Assembly: GCA_958298945.1 (NCBI GenBank)
Contig: OY282610.1
Location: 33,549,667 to 33,613,666, forward strand
Reading direction: 5' to 3'
DNA: 64,000 nucleotides
Source: Atherix ibis
Lineage: Eukaryota > Arthropoda > Insecta > Diptera > Athericidae
Shown: positions 47,401 through 61,700 of the stretch, piece by piece
How positions within the stretch are numbered: position 1 is the stretch's first letter
How the letters are laid out: every line of letters starts with the position of its first letter
Made by a program: the position numbers and the translations under genes
Notes under the pieces: model-generated
The model's input: only the letters and a program-made list of their open reading frames with translations
Told to the model about the DNA's origin: nothing
Database searches by the model: none

Positions 47401-50400
47401 CTCTTTTTCTTAGCCCTTTAAGGACTCACTCATAAGATTTAATGTTGATGGACCATTTGACCGTACAAAAGACTTTCGTTCCACATTTTCATAAGTTTCC
47501 CCCTGAGCGAAGTTCATCTTCCGCTGCTTCTGAGCCCTCCAAAAATGCTTTATGCCATAAAAATGCTTTATAGGCTCTTTACTCATTTTTCATAAATCAA
47601 ACCTCATCAATTTATCGAGTTCAACACAAATTTCGATCTTATTTTTTCTAACGCACTACAAAAACGCAACTTCACGCATCACGCTCTATGGGATCGTGTA
47701 GATACCGGACGAGGTCAAAACTTCTACATAGGAGGAGGGACTAACGCGTACAAGCTTTGTGGAGAGATGAAAAAAAACCACCACGGTTGTTTACTGTGAT
47801 ATTATTAAAATAATCATCTTTACGCCCAGATGATTATTTTAATAATATCACAGTAAACAGTAGTTGTTCCCCCCCCCCCACATCATATTCTTTACTGAAA
47901 TTTGTAATGTTAATCTTTTTATATTCTAACATATTTTTTTTTATGAAATACCATATATTTAATATATGAAAATTCTGAATGAAATATTAAAAATTATTGT
48001 TAGTTTATTTTGAAAACAAAATATGGTTTTTTTTTAACTTTTTGTATCTTGCAGGAAGGACGATGTGAATCTATGCAAAATTATGCTGGCCGCTTAAATG
48101 CGGAGGGTGTGGACTTGAATCGTGATTTTCCTGATCGTTTGGAGAATCGAATGATAGCACGTGCAAAAACCTTTACACGACAGCCGGAAACAGTTGCCGT
48201 CATGAAATGGATCGAAAGAAATCCTTTTGTTCTGTCAGCCAATTTGCATGGTGGCGCTGTTGTTGCCAGTTATCCCTACGATAATTCAATGTAAGTTGAG
48301 CAGTTACATCCTCACTGTCTTATTCTTGTTTAATCATATCGTAATTAATTACTTTAGTTACATGAGAAAATAAATACTGAATAATTTTTTTTTGGTTGTT
48401 GATAGAAATCATCATGATTGTTGTGAAGAAAGTTTAACACCAGACGATCGAGTTTTTAAACATTTGGCAAGAGTTTATGCTGAAAATCATCCGGTCATGA
48501 AAACTGGACAGGATTGCAATGAAACATTCCTTGGTGGTATCACAAATGGCGCCTATTGGTATGAGTTAAATGGTGGAATGCAGGACTTCAATTATGTCTT
48601 CTCGAATTGTTTCGAAATAACGATTGAACTGTCTTGTTGTAAATTTCCTGCAGCATCTGAATTGCCTGACGAATGGAATAAAAATAAGCGCAGTCTTCTT
48701 GAATATATGAAATTAGTTCATAGTGGTGTAAAGGTAATTAATTTTGTCACCTTTTTATTGTTATTATTATTTTTCTTCAAAAATCTAAATCAACTTTTAC
48801 CGTTAAATTTTATAATAATTTTGTATTTTGTCATGGATTAATCAAATAACAACATTTTTTTGCTGTTTAGGGCATAGTGAAAGACATTGACGGCTATCCA
48901 ATTCGTAATGCTGAAATTTTGGTTGAAGGTACAGAAAAGAAACCGATTCGAATTACACCAAATGGTGAATATTGGAGAATTTTGGTACCGGGAACATATA
49001 ATATACAAGCAGTTGCATTTGGGTATGTTCTGATTTTTCTTATTATCACACGTAAATTATCCGGTTGATGCAAAAGTTATGACAGTTTTTTTACATATAC
49101 AATAAAACATTTTTTTTTCTAGATTTGTATTATTTATTTAATCAATTATATAATTTCCATCCGTTCTTATAACCTTCTCCCATCTTTCTATCAACTTATT
49201 AATACCATTAGTTTAAAATTCCGTTTTGATGCAAAAAAATGTAGTAAGGGATGTTTTTACCTGCTCTATTGTATCAAATTTTTTATCATTTAAAAAATTT
49301 TGCAGTGATCGGAATAAATGAAAATCGGAAGGAGCAAGATCTGGAGAATACGGTGGATGCTTGATAACATTCCAATTCAGCTTGTGTTGGGTCATCATAG
49401 CCACATGTGGTCGCGCGTTGTCGTAATGAAATACTATCCCTTTTCTGTTTACCAATTCTGGTCTATCCTTTTGAAGGGCGATGTTCAATTTGGATAATTG
49501 CTGACAATATCGTTCTGCTGTAATTTTCTGATTGCATTCCAAGAGTTCAAAATACACAATACCCTTACAATCCCACCAAACACAAAGCATAACTTTTTTT
49601 TGATGGATTTCGGCTTTCGAAGTTGTTAATGGGGCTTGTCCAGGTGTAGCCCAATGTCTTTTTCTTGTCACGTTGTTGTACACGACCCATTTCTCATCTC
49701 CCGTTACCAAACGATGCAAAAAAAGGTTCATGTTTTTGTCTCGCACTCAAAGCAACGCACGTTGAAACACGATCCAATAAATTGGCAGCCGACAATTGAT
49801 AAGGTATTCAAACGTCGTTTGGTTGACACCCATCATCTCCCTGGTGGTTAGACGTAGATTGGTGTCAATTATGACTTTTAACTTGTCGTCATCAGACTTC
49901 AGCGGTCGCCCGGTACGTGGTTTATCAATTAGTGAAATATCCCCAGATCGGAATTTTGTAAACCATCTTCGTACCTGTCGAACTTTGATGACATCTGCTT
50001 CATACGCTTCGCAAATATTTTTTGTTGCCACACTCGCAGTATTGTCTTTACGGAATTCATAAAGTAAACGATGACGTCAATGCACTTTATCGACCGACAT
50101 TTTGAAAAAATACAAGGGCTCTTCACTGTACTCTGGCCAGGCTAAAACTGAATAGAAAATAGAGGGAAAGCATTCTTTATACAATGGAATCATTTAAAAG
50201 AAGATACTATTCATCATTTCTGAAGAAAAATTTTTTTTACCTAAGATCATAAAAACGGTCCTAACTTTTGCATCAACCAAAAAAATATATTGTAAGTAAT
50301 TAGGAACGAAATAAAACAAATACTTTAATTTAATGCAGCAAATGTCTCGGGCTTTTAAGTGCATGTTAAATGAAAAATATTTTGCTATAATCAGAAACTA

Positions 50401-53400
50401 TGTACTAACTTGGAAAACCGAATTAAAAAAAACTATTTTATCATAAAACAATTTATATAAATTATAATATTTTATAAAAAAATTTTTATGCGTTTGTTTT
50501 CTATTTCATCCAAAAGCTATGAACCCAGCGAAGTTAACACAATTACAATTAAGGATAATGGCGAACCTGTACGATTGGATTTTGTACTAAAACTATCATC
50601 AATAATTGAAGGTATTTTCTTATAAATTCAAAATTAATAATTCGTATTTATTTATTTCAAAATAATAAAAAAAAATTATCATTTTATATTTAAATTCAAA
50701 AGAATATTCATCATGAATCATGTTCATTTATGTTTATTAATCTTATCTAATCATCTTGCATATGTTCACGTTTAGATTAAATTGCAAAATTACCTACTGA
50801 CATAAGAGAAGAAAAAATAATACCATATATATATATATATATATCAATTGAAATTACACCAATATAAAGGGTGGGTCATCTATTATTTTTTTTTTTAACT
50901 GAAAGAAAAAACACATATCGTGAGTAAACTTTGAAAATTTTTTTTTGAAAATGAAATTTGAAAATATTACAATTACGACTCAGTTTGGAGGCCTGCATTC
51001 GAAATTTGAAATGACTTTTTCCCAATAAAAGTGGATCAACGGTATCAATTTTGTGTCGAATGTTTTTCTTTAGATTTTTAATTGTTCTTGGATGATTGGC
51101 ATATGCTTTTCCTTTCAAAAAGCTCCAAAGAAAAAAAATCCTTTAGAGTGTTTTGTGAGATTATTCAGCCACCGAATTTAGTGCGCCATAAACCGATATT
51201 TTTACGTGTTGTATGATGGCTCATAACGCCGTTTTGTTAAAACCAAAGCTCATTCACATCCAATCCATCTAACAGTTCGGCTGAAAAGTTGAGAACTATG
51301 ACGTCTAGATGGCGCCTCTTGCAAAAATCTACTTAATTATCACAAAGCACCATGCTTCAAATGATTCCTGTCAAAATTTGACAGCAATCGGTCGATTGGT
51401 TCGTGAGATATAGCATTTTGAGTAGAGCAACTTTTGTTATTGAAAAAAAAATGGATAAAGACGAATTTCGTGTATTGATAAAGCATTGCTTTTTGATGAA
51501 AAAAAATATAGTGGAAACCAAAGCATGGTTTGACAAACGTTACCTGGACTCTGCTCCAGCTATTTCAACTGTGGAATATTGGTTTCGTCAATTTCGAACT
51601 GGTCGTACGAGCACAGTTGATGCAGAACGCAGTGGACGCCCAAAAGAGGTGGTGACGGCAGAAAACATCAAAAAAATCCACAAAATAATTTTAAATGACC
51701 GTAAAGTGAAGTTGAGCGAGATAGCTGAGACTCTGAAGATATCGAAAGAGCGTGTTGGACATATCGTGCATGAATATTTGGGCATGCGAAAGCTGTGTGC
51801 AAAGTGGGTGCCGCGTGAACTCACTGTGGACCAAAAACAACAACGTGTTGATGATTCTGAGCAGTGTTTGGAGCTGTTCAAGCGCAATTAACCCGAATTT
51901 TTGCGTCGACATGTGACAATGGATGAAACATGGCTCCGTCACTACACTCCAGAGTCCAATCGGCAGTCGGCAGAGTGGAGAGCGAGCGACGAACCGAATC
52001 CAAAGCGTGGAAAGAAGCAACAGTCGGCTGGCAAGGTGATGGCGTCTATATTTTGGGATGCGCATGGTATATATTCATTGACTACTTCCAGAAGGGACAC
52101 ACGATCAACAGCGATATTATATAGCGTTATTGGATCGTTTGAAGAAAGAAATCGCTAAGAAATGGCCTCATTTGAAGAAGAAAAAAGTGTTGTTTCACCA
52201 AGACAATGCACCATGTCACAAGTCGATGAAAACGATGGTCAAACTCAATGAATTGGGCTACGAATTGCTTCCCCATCCACCGTATTCTCCAGATCTGACC
52301 CCCAGCGACTTTTTCCTGTTTGCAGACCTCAAGAGAATGCTCGCTGGCAAGAAATTTAAGACCGATTGCCGAAACTGAGGCCTATTTTGAGGCAAAACCG
52401 AAAGAGTACTATAAAAATGGTATCAAAAAGTTGGAAGATCGCTATAATCGCTGTATCGCCCTCGAAGGCAACTATGTTGAATAATAAAAATGAATTTTGC
52501 AAAAAAAAATATTTCTACTGTGTTTCGTTCTAAACTTTTCAGCCGAACTGTTAATTTCTATCGCAAAAAATTCGCCCAAATGTCACGGTATTGTTCAGAA
52601 TTTACTGTAATGGTCTATTCATAATGATTTTCGAAAAAGAATTATCCAATGATTCCACCAGCACCAAACAGTGACTTCTTTAGGATATATCTCGGTTTTT
52701 CATAAACCACATGAGGCTTTTTTGTGCCCCAGATTCGACTATTTTATTTGCGAACGGAGGTACGTCGCTACAGATGATTTTCGATGAAATGTCAAAACGC
52801 CCGTTTTTGTAGTAAATTTCGATGATTAAATTGTACTGTTCTGTTAATAATGACGCCATGATTAAAATTATACTATTTCATATATGGCAGCTGTAAAAAA
52901 AAAATCATGACGTGCATTTATGACAGATTTTTATCCAAGTTACAAAGAAAACCAAAAGATGGCCCATCCTATATAATTTTCCAAAAAAAAAAAAAACGTT
53001 TTATTTTTCCCGTTACTTTATTTCCATGATAATAATCATACTATATTTATTTATGTATTAAATTAAATTGATTTTTCTCTCTTTCTAATTTAATTTACTT
53101 TTTTCTTTACTTTGCTCGCAATCTCTTACGTTACAAAATGAATGAATAATCGTATTCTCAGGCTGGATCTCTAAGTAAAAATGAAATATTGCAAGAAAAT
53201 AACAACTGCAAAAAAAAAAACAAAAAAATTCAACTAAAAATTCTGATTATATTAACAAATATTAACAAAACTATGGCAAAAAATATAAAAAGAATCAAAC
53301 AAAATTTTTATTAATAGCTGATATCAAACTAAAACTAACATTTGAAATAATTTTGTTTAACGACAAGAAAATAGTCAAATTTGCATTATTTGCGCTAATA

Positions 53401-56400
53401 TTTTCTTTGTAATAAGATATAAAAAAAAAAGAATTTTGCAAAACTATATTATTGTATATTAATTTCAATTGGAAATTATTTTCAAAGAGTAAAATATTAA
53501 AAATAAAATAAACAAAATGAGGAATTGTAAAAGAAAGAAATAATCTACAAAAAGAAAATTCATTATTTCAAAATGAGTTAATTATGAGTGTAAATCTATT
53601 TTTATAAAAAAAAATATACAAGATTTTGTTAATTATATTAAGATGTAATTCAGTTTTTTCTTTTGTAGATTATTAATTGAAATTTTTATTTATCTTATAT
53701 ATATTTTCATAATGTTGCTTAAAAAAAATATGATTTTTAAAGTGTTGTTTAACTCAAAATAAACAAAAAGAATAATTATTATTTAAAAAAATATTTTAAA
53801 ACTTAGATTTGGGGATTAATTTCATTCAATAATGAAAATATTTATTTGAAATATTTTTTTTATTTTATTTTAATTCATAATTTTTGAGCAACCATTTTAA
53901 ATATGACTACATAAATATTTTCCCTTTTTTTTCTAAACAAATAGCACAAAATTTTATTAGTTTTATTTATTTATTCTATTTTTACCATATAGTAAATATT
54001 TTGTTAGAATTTTTTTCTTATAAAATTTAGTAAATGAATGATATAAGAGAAAAAGGTATGCAAAGAGAAATATTTAGCAAAATAGTTATTTTTTTAAAGC
54101 AAAATCATTTCGAAATGTATGCTTAGAAATTAAAAAATTACTAACAAAAAATCTCTTATATAAAAAAAAATATACATATGTACAATAACAAAACATATAA
54201 ATATGGAAGTAAATAATATTTATAATCTGAATTCAATACTATATTTATGTTAATATATTTTTTCAATTTAATGTTGATCCATTTGTAACTGAATAGAGAG
54301 AATCTCGTATTTATTTTTGCTATAAAACTATTTTTTATACAAATATGCATTAAAAAAAACCACTTGTTTTAAAAAAGTTTTCGCTCAAATAAAATCAGAA
54401 ATAATCATTTATATTTGATAGAAATAAAAACAGAAAGAATAGTTTTCTTTTTAGTAAATTGTATTCATTTTTATGAAGAAAAATATTCAGACTAATTATT
54501 TTTTTGGTAATTTTTAATCGAATTGACAAAAAATATTAATTTAAATAATTTTTAAATACAAGTTAGTTAAAAGATAAATTTATTATATTATTTTTTCAAT
54601 TTTTTTCCCCAAAGGCATAATTTTAAAATAATAGCACAGACAACTTAACTTGTCATCGTAGGTCACAATCCATTTTATTGATTTCTCCGCAAATGACTTC
54701 TCTTAAAAATGTACTATTTACCACACATAATAATAAGTATACCATCCAATGTACTATTTTCAATTTCCTCTCACTAACACATTGGATTTTAAGTTGTGTT
54801 GGTCATCAACTTTTAACTTACTCTCTTGGCTTTCAAAAATCTGAGCGCAACACAGAAACTCTTAATTAGCTTGAGTTTCAGCAGAAAAAATTTCTCTGCT
54901 AAAACTCGAAAATTTGCCTCTATTTTTATGTACTTAGTTGGACATCTCATTAGCCACGTTCTAATCCCAAAACTAACCATGTTCTAAACCTAAATTACTC
55001 AAATTGAAACATTTTCGCAGTCATCGATAAATGAGCCGTTATTTTTAGAAGTAAAATATTCGATCAAGCCTGTTTTAGTAAGATGCAGATATCCTCTTTT
55101 TTTGGTGCACGAATTCATCGCAAATTAATTTTATTCGTAATAATCACAATTATACAAATATTTGTATGCAGTGGAGGAAACTGTAGCGTCTAGAATTTCA
55201 GGGGACGTAGCATCTTGTTGCCTGAAACATAATCAACCATCTTTTTTTCTTCAAATATGGCTCTCCATGGGATCATCGTCTGGTATTACTTCATGGGAAG
55301 TAGACTAGCATTAAATCTATTATCTTATTTAGGCCAAATCCTGCCATTTTCTCATTCTTTTTCCCTGGCGGAGCTTCTTTATTACTCCGGATGCGTATTC
55401 AGCTACCGTACCACAGAATGCCGCGATGTTATCATGTGTGTTAGGATGCCCTTTTGGGACAGCTGTTGATCGATTATTTTCTGTACGTCCTCCTTGCATT
55501 CTCCGCGAAAGCGTGGGTGGTGGAAGAAGACATGTTACGCATCCTCAATTTTTGGGACTACAAGTGCGGCATGTAGCATCGTCGTCAGCTTAAAGTGGTA
55601 GATATATGTCCTGATGCACCTATGTCCTGTCAGGGACCATTTCTTCATGGCCTTCTGCATTCCATGTGGCTATGTCAACAATGAGGCGATACGTCCATCT
55701 TTTTGGAATGAGAGTATCGTCTCGCCACTGGCTAATTTCTTTCCTCCCTCCTGACGGTGAGATGATGGATTACATTTCCCGGCGATTTAACAGACAGTGT
55801 CATACGAGATAGTATGGAATGCTCACAAGGCTAGAAGTGCGCTCCGAAGATATAACGCCATAGCTGAGGCTTGCACATTTCCGTCACTATAGCTTCCATC
55901 TGAATAGGGGCTGCGTAGAATATCGTAGATCTAATAACTGTGGATAAAAGCCTGCGTCGGCTCTGTCTGGGATCACCGTGGCTAGGCATGATCCGTGCTA
56001 AGGCATTCAGAATTCAACTTGTTTCTCAGATCTGAACTCCCAGATAATATCGCAGTCACCGATGGTGACAGTAATATACTCCTTTACTTTCTTGCTGATC
56101 ACTAGTACTGACTCGGCTTTTTTATTAGCAAGTTCCAGGACCACTGTGCTGGATAATATGCACTTTGGGTGATCTCATCTATGAATTTACTGACAGCAAT
56201 CGTCGTAACGTCATCCGCAAAACCAACCAAAGTTACCACTTTCAATATTATAGATCAGAGTTCTTTCGATATGATAGTCTACAATTAACGGTGGATGTCA
56301 TACATACAGTGATATTAACCTTCCTTTAATCTGTAAAATATCAGTGTCGCTACCATATCGCCACTGTGTCATTTAATTCCTTCCTATTGACAATAAGCCG

Positions 56401-58673
56401 ATGAATTTCATTTCTCTCCCGTCGTCGATGATATATTCTGACATGCCTGCCGGGATGTGCTGTATAGGGTTGAAAAGGGATGAACCGCTCAAAATTTATA
56501 TAAAACTACTATGGTAGAAAATCCCCCATGTAAAGTTTTTTTCTTCAGTTGATAAGATCAAGTAAGCCTTAAATATTTTCGCAAAATTACTATACTGCCA
56601 CTGTATAAAACCTCAAGACCTATAACAAAAGATAAATGACCTCCTCTTCACCATAAATACTTCACTATATTAAGGAGAAATAAGTTCTAAAATATAAATA
56701 ATTTACCCATTTTACACGATTACGTTTTGCCATCTTTCAGCGAGCTTCATAATTTCTCGTTCATAGAAGAACCTATCTTTATCGGCGAAAAATTGAACAA
56801 GGCTGATTTAGAGCCCTGATATGAATTGAAGCAAATGGAAGTCTAACGGTGCAAGGTCAGGCAAGTATAGTGGGTGTGGCAACACATACGATCAAAGGTT
56901 AAATATTTTTTTTGTTCGGGTGATCGAACTTGTGTGTGGTCTTGCGTTGTACAACTCCTTTATGATTAACGAGCTCAAGACGTTTCTGGGTAATGGATTA
57001 GTTCAAACTTTGCAATTGCCAACAGGACACTTCTGAATTGATTGTTTGGTTCCTTGTTAGAATCTCAAAAACCACCATACCTTCAAAATCCCACCACACT
57101 GAGAGCATAATATGAATTTCCACTTTTGATCTCATTTGAGGCGAATCATCGCACTGGGACCTAGACCGTTTGCGCACCACATTATTGTAAGCAGTCCACT
57201 TCTGATCACCAGTTACCTGTCGTTTCAGAAAATGATCGTTTTCCTTACGTTTCATGAGAAGGTCGCATATGTTTATGGATGCCATCAAATGAACTTCTTT
57301 GAGTGCATAAGAAACGCAATTATCGAGCTTGCTTATGTATCCCAGCTTGCTCAGGTAGTCATGAACGGTTGAATCATGAATGTTTAATGTTTTTGCAATC
57401 TCACGCGTTGTGTAACGCTTGTGTTACTTAATTAATGCCTTGATTTTATCATCGTCAAGATCGGTATTCCTTCCTGACCAAGGAGCGTCGTTGAGATCAA
57501 AATCACCAGCATGGAATTTCGTGAACCATCATTGTGCACTGACGCTCTTGTAGAGCATTGTAACCGTAAACTTTATGCAACTTTTCACTTATGTCTTTAT
57601 TGAAACCTTTTAATTTATATTTAAAAAAAAACATTTTCAGAAAAGCCAACTTCTAAGAATATAAATTTAAAATTGTTTTTTAAAATTATGGACTTATACT
57701 ACTTTTGAAATGAAAAAAAAAACGGCTAAATTTGTTAAATTTTTATAATTTTTATCCATAAATTATATTTCTTTTCACTGGGAAATTTATTCAGAGTTTA
57801 TTTTCTCTAAGTATATATGTATAGATAAATTATATAGATAAAAATAAAATAATAAAAAGGTATTTCTACTATTATAATTAAGTTACTATTGATTGATGTC
57901 TGTAAATAATGTTTATCAAAAAAAAAAGAAAGAAGAAATAATGAATAAATAAATAATAAAGTTTAATAGAAAAATACAAATTTAAAAACGAATGCTTTAT
58001 AAAATATAATCAAAGTATAATATTTTCAAAAATAAAATATATTTATAATCAAAAGTAATATAACTTGACCAGAGGAGGGTGTGTTTTTAAATAATTGGAA
58101 AACTTGATTTTTTCTCAAATAATTTAATTTTTACATAAAAATCAATAGTAGAAAAATATTTGGAAATTTAGCTAATTTTTCGATTATGTTTTCACTTTTA
58201 ACACAGTTTTAAGCAGATAAGCTTAATTTTTTTTATTAAAACTTAAATTTTCAACTGTAAAAATATTCAACAAAACAAAAAAAAAACAAAGGAAAACTTA
58301 ATAAATATTGTAATAAATTCAAAATATTTTTAAGGATTGCAAAAAAAATTAAATAATAATAAAAATTTTTCTTTTTTTAAATTTCAAATCAGCAAAAATA
58401 TAAATTTAATATAAATTAAAAAAAAAAAAAAAACCTGTTTAAATATAAATATGTATACTTGTAGTTGGTAAAAAATTTCATTAATTTTATTTATGTTTTT
58501 GAAAGAAAACAAAATAACAATTAATGTATAATAATAATGCAATTCAACAAAAATGTCCATAAAATCTTACCAGAAAATGAACTCTTGTACAATATTGTGC
58601 TCTATAAAAAAAAAGCTGAAAATAAAAACTACTTAAATTAAAATATATCCAAATGAACAACAATACTTAGAAC

Positions 58674-58709
<36 letters not shown>

Positions 58710-61700
58710 GTAAATAAAATGAAAATTCAATAAAGTAAATATTTAAAAGGACGAATTTCTAATGTTGTTTTTATATATTATACGATACACTTACACAGAA
58801 AAGATCAAATAAAACTGCTTTTTCGATTTAATTTATGTTCAAATATGATATAATTTTTATCATTATTTTTTTAATTGAATTTTATTTATTTATTATATTA
58901 TAAAGTAAATTTAAATAATTTTGCTTTGTTACTTTTATAATTTTATATTTCAATAATTTTGTTTGATTCTATTTGTTTGCTTTTTTTCTTACACGCATAA
59001 TTTATATAATTTGTTTAAAAAAAAATCTTTTATTTTATCATAATTTACAGGGAATATAATAACAATATTTTTAAGTTCTCGCATTCATAGTTATATTGTG
59101 ATATTGATTTTTTTGTTGTTTGTTCATTATAAGTAATAGTTTTTATGAATTTTTTTTTAAAATTTTAATATGAGTGTACCCAATGGTTAAGTAGTGCGCT
59201 GCACAATATTTTAACAATTCATGGCACAAATCTATTCAATGTTTCCGATTATATGCATAAACATAAGTAAATTTATTATATTTTTCATATTTGATTTTTT
59301 AAATTTAATCAAAAGGGTTTGTACAATTTTAAATTTAAAAAAAAACCAAGCATTTTATTAAGCTAATTTTTCATCAAAGGGGCATAAATAATTTTTTGCA
59401 CAACCATTTAATAAAATGTTCCTGAAAAATAGTAATTTTGAATTGAGTTTTTTTTTCTTATTAAAAAATATGATTAGATACTCTTCAAAATAGCAATACT
59501 ATTCACAGTTTGATAGACTTTTCTATAAACGCAATTGAATTCGTTGAATTCTGAATATTAGTACCTTTAGCATACTCAAAATCATTATAATTTTTACTAT
59601 TAAGTAAAAATTATGCCATATTAGTTTTAGCATTTTCTCAAGAAAAAAAAAACAAAAAAATTGCTCATTTATGCATTGGCATTTTTAAATTAAAAAAAAA
59701 AATCCATCAGAACATTTAGAAATTCAGAATAAAAAGATGACTAGAAATTTTTTTTCTAAAATAATTTATTTTTAGAAAAAAAAGAAACACTATTTAAAAT
59801 TCAGAAAAAACTCTTTTAAATCCGGAAAAAATAAGAAAGTCATATTGTAATATAGTATACGAGTATTAATTAACGTGACTTATCTGTCTTTAAACATAAA
59901 ACCACGAGTCGCCTACCACCATAGGGATTGAGTTACGCTCAATCAACGCACCACCATTACTGGTAGTTTACAGTCAATAACAAGTTACAAGCTGATTACT
60001 CCTACTATTAGTGGCCAGGACTATCTAAACCTCTACTGTGATAAACAGTCACAGCGGCCGAGATAATTACCAGTATCTCCCACCAGCGATCCGTAGACCG
60101 TACGCGCGATATAGGTATCAATCACAGCCAGTACGTTGCTACCTAAAGCTCCTCACTGTTGGCGGGCACAGTGTATTTCAACCCCGACTCCCGTAGTACC
60201 AAGTTTTGTATTAAGAGTACTTCGGTTTGTGCTCCGCTCATTGAACTACGGTAAGGAATCTTGTAAATCCCTAGGTACCGCTAAGCCAGCTCTGGTACGC
60301 GGGTTCGCCAAAACCCGAAAGTACAACCGGAATCGACCTTCGTTTTTCACCTGATTGGAGACACCTTGCGTCCATTCACACACTCATTCACGCTCTCCTC
60401 TTAAAAAGTGCCAAGGCAAATCTATTCAGGCATTCATACCATTCTCTCCTACCTAACACTCTACTCACATCCCCACTCTCATCATTCACCACAATTCCAC
60501 ATGCACCTAGGTCACGCAAATCCCTGTACAAGCCACACACAATGAGAAGGTGCTTGTCACTCTCCTCCGCCGCTCCACAAGGGCATCTAGTCTTCGCAGC
60601 CAGACCACGCCTGTACAGGAACCCATTCATACTGCCGTGTCCCGTGTGTAAATACCCAAGACAGACCAAATTCAAATCCAGACGCAGATGCAAAGCACAC
60701 ATCCGAAATGAATATGTACGTCCATTTGCCATTCACAGTCTCATCGCATCGACGTTGCCAAATTTCACACATTTTATTCAGGACCAGTACACGCCGCTAG
60801 CGTGGACTAAGATCCTGAACCTCTTCATTCGTAACCGCACAACTAGCATGGAATTTCTCCCACGAGAACCTGGATCGCCTCGGTTGACACGGTTCTACAT
60901 ACATTCAAACATGCATACAAGGTCAGACTCTAAACTGAATTTATGCCCACCCCTACATACTGGTGGCGCATAATGTCAGCCCATACACACGACGCATACA
61001 TTGCACATGGAACAAACATACCCTTGTACAGGACTTTCACCGCTCTGGATCGAAGTCACCATTCTTTGCTAAATACTCGCCCCAGTATTCCAACCAAACC
61101 GGCAAAGCGCCTCTGGCCGCCAAAAAACCCTTCAGCAACATAAACACAGTTTTCCTTTCTGAAACATTCACTCCCATTCTATTCACCCATTCAGACACCA
61201 TGTGTATATAGCGCCTTTCTGCTATCTCTACTGCATATCTACTCCACCCCTCAATAAAAAGTAGAAGATCATCCGCATATGCGACCATACCGCAACCGGT
61301 CTCCTCCAACTGCACCAAGAGACGGTTCATCATCATATTCCAGATGGCGGGGCCGGCCACAGGCGAACCACCCTCCCATTGTTCCCGCACACGACCGCAT
61401 ACCTTTCATGGAAATATCTTCACCATAGAGAAGTTTCTTCACATGAAATCTCCTCAAGCCGATCAATGATGCGATCCCATCGCAGGCCATTGACGAGGCA
61501 CTACGAAGATCTACAAACACACCACATACGTACTTACTCTCACTCTCTGCAACATACCATCTTACACACATCCAAGCGTCCTCAGTCAATTTACCTTTCG
61601 TAAATCCATACTGAGAGCCGGATACATTGAAGTCTCCCAACTTCACATTCAGCCGGTGTACCATCATCCGCTCGAGGACCTTGCCGAATACTGCCAGTAA

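Noticed and set aside
60136..61211. Plus-strand ORFs in the GC-rich block
   Set aside because: Antisense shadows of the minus-strand R1-clade reverse transcriptase and tail, which have clear motifs.
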